A stretch of 64,000 bases of DNA from Cytophagaceae bacterium (lineage in GTDB: Bacteria > Bacteroidota > Bacteroidia > Cytophagales > Spirosomataceae), in the NCBI GenBank assembly GCA_947460975.1, contig CANHGO010000001.1, positions 372,001 through 436,000 of the forward strand, in the 5' to 3' direction. The position numbers were made by a program, and so were the translations under genes. Shown in pieces: positions 54,301 through 61,923 of the stretch (positions within the stretch are counted from its first letter, which is position 1; each line of letters starts with the position of its first letter). The notes under the pieces were generated by a model. That model saw only the letters and a program-made list of their open reading frames with translations. It had not been told where the DNA came from and did no database searches.

Positions 54301-54491
54301 TTTGCTTTATCTGGGCCATGGCAAGCAAAGCATTTATCAGATAAAATAGGCTTGACGTGAATATTAAAATCAATTTCGTTAGGTAAATTTTTTAATTCGA
54401 ACGCCACCCCTTTGGGCATCGCATCTTTTTCCTTGAAGCCGAAGGACAGGAATAAACAAGCACATAAAATTTGCACTATGGGGAGCTTCAT
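51309..54491 (-). CDS. Planctomycete-type cytochrome/DUF1549/LamG/DUF1553 protein
   Basis: 1060 residues, exported. Order: signal (about 1-22); PSCyt1 domain with a heme motif CFACH (54-58); DUF1549 domain (about 160-365) containing a second CxxCH, CARCH (342-346); a LamG/concanavalin-like domain (about 440-650, NGLVAYYDFES to LQIGGWWRG); and DUF1553/PSD1 (about 755-1040, NPLTSRVAVNRIWQNLFG, RMLARGPSARLTAEMIRDNAL). Such proteins are abundant in Planctomycetes; no function has been fixed. Two hemes plus a sugar-binding-type domain suggest redox chemistry on a glycan. It overlaps the upstream gene by 4 bp. Confidence 0.9.
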   Translation of the reverse strand: MKLPIVQILCACLFLSFGFKEKDAMPKGVAFELKNLPNEIDFNIHVKPILSDKCFACHGPDKAKQKAGLRLDLPEGAFSRLPESPGKFAIVPGNLGKSEMVKRILSEDPSYKMPTPKSHLELSAREKAVLIKWIQNGAEYKPHWAFVAPIKKEIPAATIENNPIDYFISNALASKNLNFTASASRNFLLRRLSFDLTGLPPTVDEIEFFKNDARPNAYEIQVDRLLASPHFGEKLAAEWLDLARFADSHGYTIDRIRDMSPYRDWVIRAFNKNMPYDQFIHWQLAGDLMPNPTKDMRIATAFNRNHQQNTEGGIVEEEFQTEYVMDRANTFGDAFLALTTGCARCHDHKYDPISQKNYYQLFSFFNNVKEAGQISYNDDMPTPTMLLPTDKQQAIMDFIQAKIKTTEEKLQQVKSSGFDAWSKGEGPTVLKKQSIPQNGLVAYYDFESTLTNKKNEKEIGVLKHESGKTGDIPQFLEGHSGKALAFDGDVYCDFNRVGVFRKSEPFSIGIWVNIPKNLKEGVIFHKSNAERLYNFKGFHVYLKNNSLEVMMAHSAPSNAITKITKNDIPRDRWVQLTLTYDGSSQAKGLKLYIDGTEPAMETTMDQLYKDIIFYSKQEPGLQIGGWWRGLGFKGGRADDVLVYNRELRPYEVMLIANKNSSENTFKDPNHVFDYYVTNVDSLYLKVKNELRNLRTAYTDSTESIQELMVMQEMPKPKKANVLLRGLYDAPGEEVFPNTPEKIFPYPANLPKNRLGLANWLTDSRNPLTSRVAVNRIWQNLFGIGIVKTAEDFGNQGEMPFHPELLDWLAVNFRETGWDVKKLIKSMVMSKTYQQDSKASPELMERDPENRMLARGPSARLTAEMIRDNALVASDLINREIGGKSMYPYQPEGLWEINSHKYKQDTTQAIYKRSLYVVVKRSVPNPMMSTFDATSRSSCLVRRQKTNTPLQALVVLNDPTFLEASKQMGVRMSKQSNINASIKDAYVRLTGREPQEGEINILVELQKIEWAKFKKAPEKTKGWLSAGMSKIDLKEVDRPYVASLAVVANTIMNSDATITKR

Positions 54492-55909
54492 TTATTTGGA
54501 TCTAGACGTTTAGGTGAAATTGTATCTGCTAATTTAAAAGTAAATTGGCCCGATTCAATCTTTAATTTTGGCCTCTTCTTTTTTAACTCATTTATTCCAA
54601 TGGCAGAAACCTTTGTATCCCAAAGATATAAAACTTTTAAATATTGACATTCCGCCAACTTCATTAAACCTGCATCCGTAATTTTAGTCCCATAAAGGTT
54701 CAATTGCTCGAGTTGGCCTAAGCCTTGAAAATTTTCTACATCATCATCTTTCAAATTAGTATGACCTAAATTTAAAATTCTTAGGTTTGAAAAATCTCGA
54801 ATTGCAGAAAAATCAATTTGATCAGAATCATTTAATTTCAATTCTGTCACATGTGTCTTAATAGATTTCGATTGGGCCAACAAAGCATTAAAATCAGATT
54901 TGACATTAATGAAATTCAAACTAATCCTTTCGTTCTTTGCCCCTGAATAAACGATGCTAATTTTTGCGTCTTTCAACTTATCTAAAACTAGATTGTCAGT
55001 TGGACTAAGGGGTGCTATATCCATTTGTTTTTCTGCAGGAATCAGATCTGAATTGGGTAAGTCAATCGCACTGCTGGTCAAATCATTGGACGCTAAAACC
55101 ATTTTTTGTTCAACCTCGCCAAATGGAGCACCTGAGGAAATCCATTGCTCAATTAACTGTATTTCCATTCGGGTTAATTGCCTTTTGCCTGTTGGCGGCA
55201 TATGAAGGTCATCATCCTCAGGCAATATCAAATAAGTATATAAATGACTTTTCAGCGCATTTCCACTCATCATTATGCGACCATGTTTACCACCCTTGCG
55301 AATAAAAAACTCAGAATCTAAACGGAGCCCACCCTTCTTCTTTTGAATGGAATGGCATGAATAACACTTAGATTTTAAGATAGGAACAATTTGATCTTCA
55401 TAAGGATAAAAATACTGGGTTGTTTCCCCCTGAACTTTTTCTATTTTTAATGAGCGCCTATTTTTCGCTGAAATGATGACTGTTGAATCTATCTTTGGCT
55501 TTATAAAATATCCTTCCCCATACGTTAAAATGGATCCATAATGCCCAGTGACAATAATTAAAATCAATAAACCCGTGAACAGATAATTCCGATAACGAAT
55601 CCAAAAATAGGAAGTGAGGGCTAAGAAAAAGGTGGCGATACCAGACCAACGATGAAAAAAAACAATCTCATCATTGTAATCACCGGTTGAAGCTAAAAGC
55701 CAACCAGCCAGACAAGAAAGGCCTGCGAAAATACTGCCAATCAATACAAGTAAAGAAATAGAAGAATTAAAATCCTTTTTTGAAAAAATTTGAAAAAATT
55801 GTAGAGCCACAGCCATTAGAAGTATTCCAATGGGAAAGTGTATCAATAGTGGGTGTAATTGACCTATATATTCAGAAAATAATGAAAGCCTTGTAATTTC
55901 CATAGGCAA
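54488..55909 (-). CDS. DUF2231 membrane / c-type cytochrome / LRR fusion protein
   Basis: 473 residues. Four membrane helices at about 17-42, 50-74, 86-104 and 110-130 form a DUF2231-like domain (QLHPLLIHFPIGILLM). Next is a PSCyt1 domain with one heme motif, CYSCH (182-186), and LHMPPTGKRQLTRMEIQLIEQWI. The C-terminal part (about 325-465) is leucine-rich-repeat-like (LRILNLGHTNLKDDDVENF, LEQLNLYGTKITDAGLMKLA). It looks like the membrane anchor or quinone-side electron exit for the two following exported proteins; this role is inferred. Confidence 0.85.
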   Translation of the reverse strand: MPMEITRLSLFSEYIGQLHPLLIHFPIGILLMAVALQFFQIFSKKDFNSSISLLVLIGSIFAGLSCLAGWLLASTGDYNDEIVFFHRWSGIATFFLALTSYFWIRYRNYLFTGLLILIIVTGHYGSILTYGEGYFIKPKIDSTVIISAKNRRSLKIEKVQGETTQYFYPYEDQIVPILKSKCYSCHSIQKKKGGLRLDSEFFIRKGGKHGRIMMSGNALKSHLYTYLILPEDDDLHMPPTGKRQLTRMEIQLIEQWISSGAPFGEVEQKMVLASNDLTSSAIDLPNSDLIPAEKQMDIAPLSPTDNLVLDKLKDAKISIVYSGAKNERISLNFINVKSDFNALLAQSKSIKTHVTELKLNDSDQIDFSAIRDFSNLRILNLGHTNLKDDDVENFQGLGQLEQLNLYGTKITDAGLMKLAECQYLKVLYLWDTKVSAIGINELKKKRPKLKIESGQFTFKLADTISPKRLDPNK

Positions 55910-55912
55910 TAT

Positions 55913-56686
55913 CTACTCATATATCCCTTTGGCTATTTTTTCGCTGATTGATTTTGGAGCCACCCAAGCTAAAAATGCACCTAACTTATTAATGAATCCG
56001 GTGATAACTTCTGGTTTTTTTGCAAACATCCCATCTACCGCAATTTTAGCTACGGACTCTGCCGTCATGGTTACTTTTTTGGCTGCATTTCTGGCTTTGT
56101 CTGGTAAATTGGCCCGATCATTAAAAGATGATGTTGTTGCACCTGGACTGATAGCCGTCACTGAAATCCCTTTCTCTTTCCATTCGTGAAACAAGCCACG
56201 AGAAAAATGTAAAACAAATGCTTTAGATGCAGCATATAAACACATCAATGGGATTGCTTGATAAGCAGATGAACTAGCAATATTTAGCACATAAGCCTGC
56301 CCCTTTCCCATGAGCATGGGATAAAATGCGTGGCATGATTCTACCAAAGCATTCATATTTACCTGCATCATTTTTTGGCTTTCAACAAAGGAATACGATT
56401 CAAATTCTCCCACTAACCCATATCCAGCGTTATTGACAAGAATTCGCAAATCCACTTGCTTTTCCAAAACCCACTGATACATACGACTCACTGACCCTTG
56501 TTCGCTTAAATCCGCGACTAGGTAGTCAACCGTATTTGAATATTTTTTTTCAATGGACTCTTTAACTTGTTGGAGTTCATAGGAATTTCGAGCGACTATC
56601 AATAAATCATACCCACGCGAAGCCAGTTCATTGGCGATTTCTTTTCCAATCCCTTTACTCGCTCCAGTGATTAATGCGTAAGACAT
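55913..56686 (-). CDS. Short-chain dehydrogenase/reductase
   Basis: 257 residues. Classical SDR: cofactor motif TGASKGIGKEIA, LVNNAGYGLVGEF, catalytic Ser in NIASSSAYQ and Tyr-x3-Lys as YAASKAF. Basic residues after the glycine motif (VARN) suggest NADP(H). It is cytoplasmic. It lies 3 bp upstream of the DUF2231 cytochrome gene on the same strand, so it is probably first in that operon. Substrate unknown. Confidence 0.9.
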   Translation of the reverse strand: MSYALITGASKGIGKEIANELASRGYDLLIVARNSYELQQVKESIEKKYSNTVDYLVADLSEQGSVSRMYQWVLEKQVDLRILVNNAGYGLVGEFESYSFVESQKMMQVNMNALVESCHAFYPMLMGKGQAYVLNIASSSAYQAIPLMCLYAASKAFVLHFSRGLFHEWKEKGISVTAISPGATTSSFNDRANLPDKARNAAKKVTMTAESVAKIAVDGMFAKKPEVITGFINKLGAFLAWVAPKSISEKIAKGIYE

Positions 56687-56707
56687 AAAATATGTTTATG
56701 ATTAAAA

Positions 56708-56730
56708 AAAGCTGCTCAATGAGCAGCTTT
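56708..56730 (-). terminator. Terminator of the Ala-rich TPR protein gene
   Basis: 10-bp stem AAAGCTGCTC / GAGCAGCTTT with loop AAT. On the minus strand it is followed by a T tract. It lies 5 bp after the TPR stop codon and separates that gene from the SDR operon. Confidence 0.85.
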
Positions 56731-56734
56731 AATC

Positions 56735-58456
56735 TTATTTCTTGGGAGCCGCAGCAGGGGCAGCTGCTGCTGGCGGTGCTGGGTTAAAATATGCTTTTAT
56801 ATCAGGATCATCTGCTTTAATCTCCTGAGCTTTCGTGAACAACTCCTTCACTTTAGCCTCATCCTTAGTTACAGACAAATGATATCCTCCTAAAAACTTA
56901 TATGCCTCAAATAATTGATTCTTATCTTCTTTGTATTGTGTGTTTTTTTCAGCTTTTAACTGATCTACCACCGCAATAAATTTTTCATAGTAAGGAGCGC
57001 CTAACCATTTCGTTCCATCATAATCAATAAAGTTATTGGCACGTGCACGGTTAATGTAAAATGGAGGCCATTTATCATTCACTGAAATCGACTTGGCAAA
57101 CATAGAATCAGCGCGCATCGCCATAGCTGGTCGGCCAATCGTATCTGCTTTGTTGATATAGGCAGCCGTTAAATATAAATCCATAGCCACTTTAAAATAA
57201 TCTCCTGACCCAACTGTTTGAGCTCTTTTCACTTTCCAATCAATGGATTTAATCCCGGCAACAGAAGCCTCTAAGTATCTTTTTTGCTTATATCGAATGT
57301 CATGAATTAACGTATAAACATTGTTATTGGTATCTAAAGGTGCCGCCTTTTCCATGTAAGCAATAGCTAAAGAATCCTTACCTAACCCCTGATATCCTTT
57401 ACCGAAGTATAAATCATCCATAAAGTAAGGCTTAACACCTTTTTTAACCATCTCATCCAAATTGTCGATGCCTTGTTGGAAATTACCCATTTCAACGCGT
57501 GAATACCCACGCATACGGTAAATATCATTATCACGAACTCCACGCTTATCAGCCTCATCCGTATATTTCATCGCTCCATCATAATCCTTAGAAAGGAAAA
57601 GCAATTTGGCTGTTTCCATCGTTACCTCTGGAGTAGCTTCTGCTTTTTCAATGTACTTTCTAAAATACCTTGAAGCATTTTTGTACTGACCACCAATAAT
57701 CAAGTACTCACCATAACGACGATGACCTGGAGCATAATTTGAATCTAAGTCCAAAGCCTCCTTGTATCGTGCTTGTGTTTCTTTATAATTTTTTCCTCTC
57801 AAATAAACAGTACCAATTTTAACCTTAGCTTTTACGTTGCGTGGATCTTGAGCAATAGCAGCTTCATAAGCTGTCACCGCATTTCCTCCATCGTTCTTAA
57901 TTAAAAACGCGTCTCCTTTTACAATGTAATGCTCAGGCGCAGGTAACTTTTTGTCCTTTAGCATACGCTCTTGAATTACATCAATTAAACGTATAGCTTC
58001 ACCTGGATCATTATTATTCGCGTTAAAGCTTTCCTCTTTTCCTAAAATATAATACATGGAATAAGCCTCAGCAATGCGATATAAAACATCAATATTTTTT
58101 GATTTGGTATCTGCGATTATTTTATCAAATTCCACTTTAGCAGCAGAAACATTATTTTGCCCCACTAAGATAGAAGCTAAGCCGACTTGATTTAAAGGGT
58201 TTTTAGGATCTGCAGCTTTCCCTTTTTCAAAACTAGTTTTGGCATTATCCCAATCGCGTAAATGCAAATAGTATAAACCTAAATTAAAGTAATTTTCACC
58301 TGTAGGAGCAGACGCCACAAGTCCTTCAAAAACTTGTTTAGCCCTACTTGGCTGATGTCGGTCTAAAAAACGAAAACCGTCTTGTACCGTTTGACTAAAT
58401 GCTACGTTGGATATTAATAATCCTAAACCCAATATCCATGATTTAAATTTCATCAT
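56735..58456 (-). CDS. Exported tetratricopeptide-repeat protein with Ala/Pro tail
   Basis: 573 residues. Signal peptide (about 1-22), then more than ten TPR-like helix pairs (YFNLGLYYLHLRDWDNAKTSFEKG, AKVKIGTVYLRGKNYKETQARY, GHRRYGEYLIIGGQYKNASRYF), and a low-complexity Ala/Pro end (PAPPAAAAPAAAPKK). It is downstream of the TonB cluster on the same strand but has its own promoter and terminator. Probably a periplasmic scaffold; the partner is unknown. The second Met (58453) could also be the start. Confidence 0.85.
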   Translation of the reverse strand: MMKFKSWILGLGLLISNVAFSQTVQDGFRFLDRHQPSRAKQVFEGLVASAPTGENYFNLGLYYLHLRDWDNAKTSFEKGKAADPKNPLNQVGLASILVGQNNVSAAKVEFDKIIADTKSKNIDVLYRIAEAYSMYYILGKEESFNANNNDPGEAIRLIDVIQERMLKDKKLPAPEHYIVKGDAFLIKNDGGNAVTAYEAAIAQDPRNVKAKVKIGTVYLRGKNYKETQARYKEALDLDSNYAPGHRRYGEYLIIGGQYKNASRYFRKYIEKAEATPEVTMETAKLLFLSKDYDGAMKYTDEADKRGVRDNDIYRMRGYSRVEMGNFQQGIDNLDEMVKKGVKPYFMDDLYFGKGYQGLGKDSLAIAYMEKAAPLDTNNNVYTLIHDIRYKQKRYLEASVAGIKSIDWKVKRAQTVGSGDYFKVAMDLYLTAAYINKADTIGRPAMAMRADSMFAKSISVNDKWPPFYINRARANNFIDYDGTKWLGAPYYEKFIAVVDQLKAEKNTQYKEDKNQLFEAYKFLGGYHLSVTKDEAKVKELFTKAQEIKADDPDIKAYFNPAPPAAAAPAAAPKK

Positions 58457-58551
58457 TGTATTATTAATTTTTTGCTAAAATAATTTTTTTAGTACTTAGA
58501 ACATCAAAAAGTTCAATAATTTAATCTAAAAGTTTTATTAAAATCGAATGA

Positions 58552-58584
58552 CAAAATTAATTATAAAAATTTAGATTTTGTCAA
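58552..58584 (-). promoter_or_regulatory. Promoter of the Ala-rich TPR gene (TTG-N22-TAATTTTG)
   Basis: On the minus strand, -33 TTG (58582-58584), 22-bp spacer, -7 TAATTTTG (58552-58559), a full consensus promoter. The transcript would begin near 58545 with a leader of about 90 nt. Confidence 0.6.
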
Positions 58585-58604
58585 TTAAAGAAACAAATTC
58601 TTTC

Positions 58605-59564
58605 TTATTGGTTAATTTGATACGTTCGAATCGTGATAGGTCGGGTCAAAGGAATTAACCCAGCTTTCAAAACAATGAGCTGGCCCATCTCGCCGCAAAC
58701 GTAATTGACAAAACCCGTTCCTAAACCTAGATGTGATTCCTTCAAAATCAACTTAATTTCTCGGCGTAAAGGATAGGTTTTTAATGCCAAATTATATCCA
58801 AAAGGTTGCGAATATTTATCTTGGGACATCCCTTCTTTTTCAGCTACTGACATCACATGAATGGATTTAATAAATCCTAAAGAAGTGGGATTGTCCCCAT
58901 CACTAATCCAATTAGATCCAATAATTCCTAAAGCATTCGCATGATTTTTAACATACTCAATAACAGCAGGATTAGAACCAGCCGCAAAAACGGATAATTT
59001 CTGGTTCGCAGAAATGCCTAATTTGTCGATTAGAAATTTAATGTTGCTTGAATTTGCTTTGTCAACCACCAATAAAATTTCTCCGGAAACAGAACGAGCA
59101 CCTATTTTATTCCAATTGGAAATCCTTCCTGTTAATAAATCTTTCAACACCGGTAAGCTAATTAAAGTATCGGTATTTTGCTTATTCGTTAGTAGCGCAA
59201 TTCCATCGGCTGCAAATGGAAAACTCCGATAGGTAATTTTTTCACGTGTAAAAATTTCCTTTTCTTTTGAGGTAAGCTCCCTAGACACTACAATAGACCG
59301 AACTTTCTCATTCAACAAATCAGCTACCGCTTCATTTTCAGGCGTGAATTTCAAATTAATATGAGCAAAATGATAATTGTTTTCAAAGGCATTTTTTTCA
59401 GCTTTTAATACAAGTTGAAAAGACTCATCTACCGCGATTGAAATTTCTCCTTGCGCTGGGCCATCCTTCATGTCCTCTTTTTTACTGAATAAAGAGCATG
59501 AAAATAGGATGCATGAAAGGACAAATGTTCCTACTAAATTACGAACCGTATTCGCCATATTCAT
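58605..59564 (-). CDS. PstS-like periplasmic-binding lipoprotein
   Basis: 319 residues. Lipoprotein signal ending FVLSCILFSC. The mature part has the PBP-like (phosphate-binding) fold: ISIAVDESFQLVLKA, IVVSRELTSKEKEIF, FPFAADGIALLTN, LKDLLTGRISNWNKIG, and FVNYVCGEMGQLIVLKAGLIP. The GIALLTN and WNKIG words are PstS-like, but no pstCAB genes are present. The gene overlaps the end of the small membrane gene and lies in the TonB neighbourhood, so a job in the envelope rather than ABC transport is more likely. ATG 59558 is an alternative start. Confidence 0.82.
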   Translation of the reverse strand: MNMANTVRNLVGTFVLSCILFSCSLFSKKEDMKDGPAQGEISIAVDESFQLVLKAEKNAFENNYHFAHINLKFTPENEAVADLLNEKVRSIVVSRELTSKEKEIFTREKITYRSFPFAADGIALLTNKQNTDTLISLPVLKDLLTGRISNWNKIGARSVSGEILLVVDKANSSNIKFLIDKLGISANQKLSVFAAGSNPAVIEYVKNHANALGIIGSNWISDGDNPTSLGFIKSIHVMSVAEKEGMSQDKYSQPFGYNLALKTYPLRREIKLILKESHLGLGTGFVNYVCGEMGQLIVLKAGLIPLTRPITIRTYQINQ

Positions 59565-59784
59565 CTTCTTTTAATTCTTTATAATACAAATATGCTCTCC
59601 AAAATCTAAAAAAACCATAGGCCAAAAACAAGGATCCCAGGTAAAAATTAATGGACACCCCAAACCAAATTCCTAGTTGGGCCTCCGACCAAAACGCCAC
59701 ATATACACCTAACAAACAATAAGCTAGGGCAGCGATTACCCGAAACAAAACATTAATTATTTCTGCAGCTGACAATTTCATCAT
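59539..59784 (-). CDS. Small two- or three-helix membrane protein
   Basis: 81 residues from ATG 59784. Hydrophobic stretches VLFRVIAALAYCLLGVYVAFW and IWFGVSINFYLGSLFLAYGFFRFW alternate with short loops, and the tail is charged (ELKEDEYGEYGS). I do not recognise the family. It lies after the TonB gene, beyond a hairpin at 59792-59833, and overlaps the start of the PstS-like gene by 26 bp, so those two are probably co-translated. Confidence 0.65.
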   Translation of the reverse strand: MMKLSAAEIINVLFRVIAALAYCLLGVYVAFWSEAQLGIWFGVSINFYLGSLFLAYGFFRFWRAYLYYKELKEDEYGEYGS

Positions 59785-59791
59785 GAATGTT

Positions 59792-59833
59792 AAAAACAAT
59801 CAGACCTGCCAAAAACAAATTTAGCAGGTCTGA
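59792..59833 (-). terminator. Hairpin after tonB
   Basis: 10-bp stem TCAGACCTGC / GCAGGTCTGA with a 14-nt loop. On the minus strand it is followed by TTGTTTTTA. It lies 17 bp after the TonB stop codon and 8 bp before the next ATG, so it may end or only dampen transcription of the downstream genes. Confidence 0.65.
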
Positions 59834-59850
59834 AAGAAATAAATTAAATC

Positions 59851-60669
59851 TTATTCAGATAATACGAAGGTAATCGGCTGAGTAAATCTTGAACGTACTG
59901 CACGGCCAGACTGCTTGCCTGGATTCCATTTAGGTACTGATTTAATCACGCGAATCGCTTCCTCATCGCAACCGAATCCTACTGATTTCAAAACCTGAAC
60001 ATCTTGTATCGTTCCATCCGTATTAACGACGAACTGAACATATACTTTACCGCCTACGTTTGCGCGCTGAGCAGCTGATGGGTATTTTAAATTTCTCTGA
60101 AGGAACGCACCAAAGGCACGAGGTCCACCAGGGAATTCAGCTTGTTGCTCCACTGCAGTAAAGATTTCATCTTCTGCTGGCTTAGGCGGCTCTACTGGAG
60201 CTGAACCTTTCGCATCTGGATCAACAGGTGGTTCGAAATTTTCCGTTTCACCCTTCACAGTTTCTGAAGCTGTATTTCCTTTTACCTCCTCTGGTGGCGG
60301 CTCAGGTTTTGTAACCTCTTCATCATGCTTAATCTCAGGAGGTAAAAACTTAGTCGTTGTTACCTTAGGGATTTCTTTGGGTGGTGGCGGCGGTGGCGGC
60401 GGCGGCAACTCTACCTTTTTGGGTGGAGGTGGCGCGTCTAATTTCATTACTTCAGCTGTGATTTCTTCTTTGGTAGTGAGGTTTGCTGTCAACTGTTTCC
60501 AGAATGCTGCAATCAACAATGCACCTACGAAGAGAGCAGAGCCTAGTAATACCGACCGTTTGATAACCTTTGGATAGGTTGTCCTTAGCAAGAAAGCACC
60601 AAATTCTCGGTTCTTCTCTTTAAAGATAATGTCATCCAATGTAGCATCTTGGCTTATTACTTGTGACAT
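59851..60669 (-). CDS. TonB family energy-transducing protein
   Basis: 272 residues. Cytoplasmic N-terminus, one transmembrane helix (VLLGSALFVGALLIAAFW, about 35-53), a long periplasmic Pro/Glu/Lys linker with a run of prolines (VELPPPPPPPPPKEIPKV), and the C-terminal TonB domain (YPSAAQRANVGGKVYVQFVV, VLKSVGFGCDEEAIRVIKSVPKW). It carries inner-membrane energy to TonB-dependent receptors such as the SusC in this window. It is preceded by two exbD genes and exbB. Confidence 0.93.
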   Translation of the reverse strand: MSQVISQDATLDDIIFKEKNREFGAFLLRTTYPKVIKRSVLLGSALFVGALLIAAFWKQLTANLTTKEEITAEVMKLDAPPPPKKVELPPPPPPPPPKEIPKVTTTKFLPPEIKHDEEVTKPEPPPEEVKGNTASETVKGETENFEPPVDPDAKGSAPVEPPKPAEDEIFTAVEQQAEFPGGPRAFGAFLQRNLKYPSAAQRANVGGKVYVQFVVNTDGTIQDVQVLKSVGFGCDEEAIRVIKSVPKWNPGKQSGRAVRSRFTQPITFVLSE

Positions 60670-60713
60670 AGTATTTCTTAATTTAAAAATTTATTAAATA
60701 GGCTGTCGCCATT

Positions 60714-61232
60714 TTATTTACCTGAACGTTTAATTAAATCCTCCGATGCTGGATCAATCTCTAATAAGGCATAACGCTTATTTCCAGTAATCGCACATTC
60801 ATCAAGCATATCTACCATATTACGGTATTTTGCTTTTTTCGTTGGTTTAATAACGAGCGTAAAATTGTTCCCAATCTTCTTCTTCAAATCCGCAATTACC
60901 TTACGAATACCTGTTTCAGAATAATCAGTCACCTCTAATTTAGTACCTGCTTCAGTCGGGATACCTTGGTAATAATACACCTTAAACTCATCTGGAATGA
61001 CCGTTAAGGTCTCAGACAATTTAACTGGTGACGTTTCCTTTGTATCCGTCTTATCAGGCATGTTTAATTGCATGGTCACGGGTTTAGCTAACGTAGTCGT
61101 TAACATAAAGAAAGTGATTAGCAAGAAGCCCAAGTCCACCATCGGTGTCATGTCAATTTTGGTTGACATTTTTTTACTTCGCTTCTTCCCTCCGCCTTTC
61201 TTACCCCCACCGGAGCTATCTATTTCTGCCAT
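60714..61232 (-). CDS. ExbD-type biopolymer transport protein (second copy)
   Basis: 172 residues. A Gly/Lys-rich basic N-terminus (GGGKKGGGKKRSKK) precedes the single membrane helix with the proton-carrying Asp, MTPMVDLGFLLITFFML, then a periplasmic ExbD domain. It differs clearly from the first ExbD upstream (26-bp gap), so the pair may form a heteromeric stator around ExbB. Confidence 0.92.
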   Translation of the reverse strand: MAEIDSSGGGKKGGGKKRSKKMSTKIDMTPMVDLGFLLITFFMLTTTLAKPVTMQLNMPDKTDTKETSPVKLSETLTVIPDEFKVYYYQGIPTEAGTKLEVTDYSETGIRKVIADLKKKIGNNFTLVIKPTKKAKYRNMVDMLDECAITGNKRYALLEIDPASEDLIKRSGK

Positions 61233-61258
61233 TTCTTAATCTAATTAATAATGAATAC

Positions 61259-61858
61259 TTATTTCGGTTTTCCTTCAGGAGATGTAATCAATTGGAATAT
61301 ATTAATATTTTGCGCTTGCAAAGTACCAATGATATCACTGAAAACGTCATAATTAGAATTCTGATCTCCTTTGATCGCAATCTTCAGATTTGGATTTGAT
61401 AATTTAGCATATCCTACCCAATATGACAGCTCATTATTTGCTGAATCGATCGGAATACCTTTTATCATTTTTTTCGCATCTGCTGGTTTCATATTCAACA
61501 CTTGACGCATCGCACCAGCAGGGTAGCCTACAATTTCAGAAGCCATATAATTCTTCTTCATCTCAGCTGTTACAGCAACTCCATAGCGACTAGCCATGCG
61601 CTCTAACATAAACTCCCTACCTAATTGATCGTCAGATGCCAAATAAACACCACCCTCATTCGATACACTTATAGTCAGCATACCATCTTTCGCATTCAGA
61701 GGCTTCTCTGAAATAGAAGATGGTGGAACTATGGTAACTGCCTCCTCAGGACGAAACTTCGCGGTTAACATGAAGAACGTCAACAAAAGGAAAGCCACGT
61801 CACACATCGCTGTCATATCGAGTGATACACTTTGTCGTTTGGCTTTAACTTTTGGCAT
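61259..61858 (-). CDS. ExbD-type biopolymer transport protein (first copy)
   Basis: 199 residues. Short basic N-terminus, membrane helix with the functional Asp in MTAMCDVAFLLLTFFML, then a periplasmic domain with PNLKIAIKGDQNSNYDVFSDII. It lies between exbB (65 bp) and the second exbD (26 bp). Tandem unequal exbD genes before tonB are usual in Bacteroidota. Confidence 0.92.
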   Translation of the reverse strand: MPKVKAKRQSVSLDMTAMCDVAFLLLTFFMLTAKFRPEEAVTIVPPSSISEKPLNAKDGMLTISVSNEGGVYLASDDQLGREFMLERMASRYGVAVTAEMKKNYMASEIVGYPAGAMRQVLNMKPADAKKMIKGIPIDSANNELSYWVGYAKLSNPNLKIAIKGDQNSNYDVFSDIIGTLQAQNINIFQLITSPEGKPK

Positions 61859-61923
61859 AACAATTAATAATTTGAACTGTGAAAAATAATTTAAAGTAGG
61901 CTTTCGCCCAAAAGGTTCAAATA

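Noticed and set aside
60377-60577. Plus-strand frame beginning with a glycine run
   Set aside because: It is the complement of the proline-rich linker of TonB.
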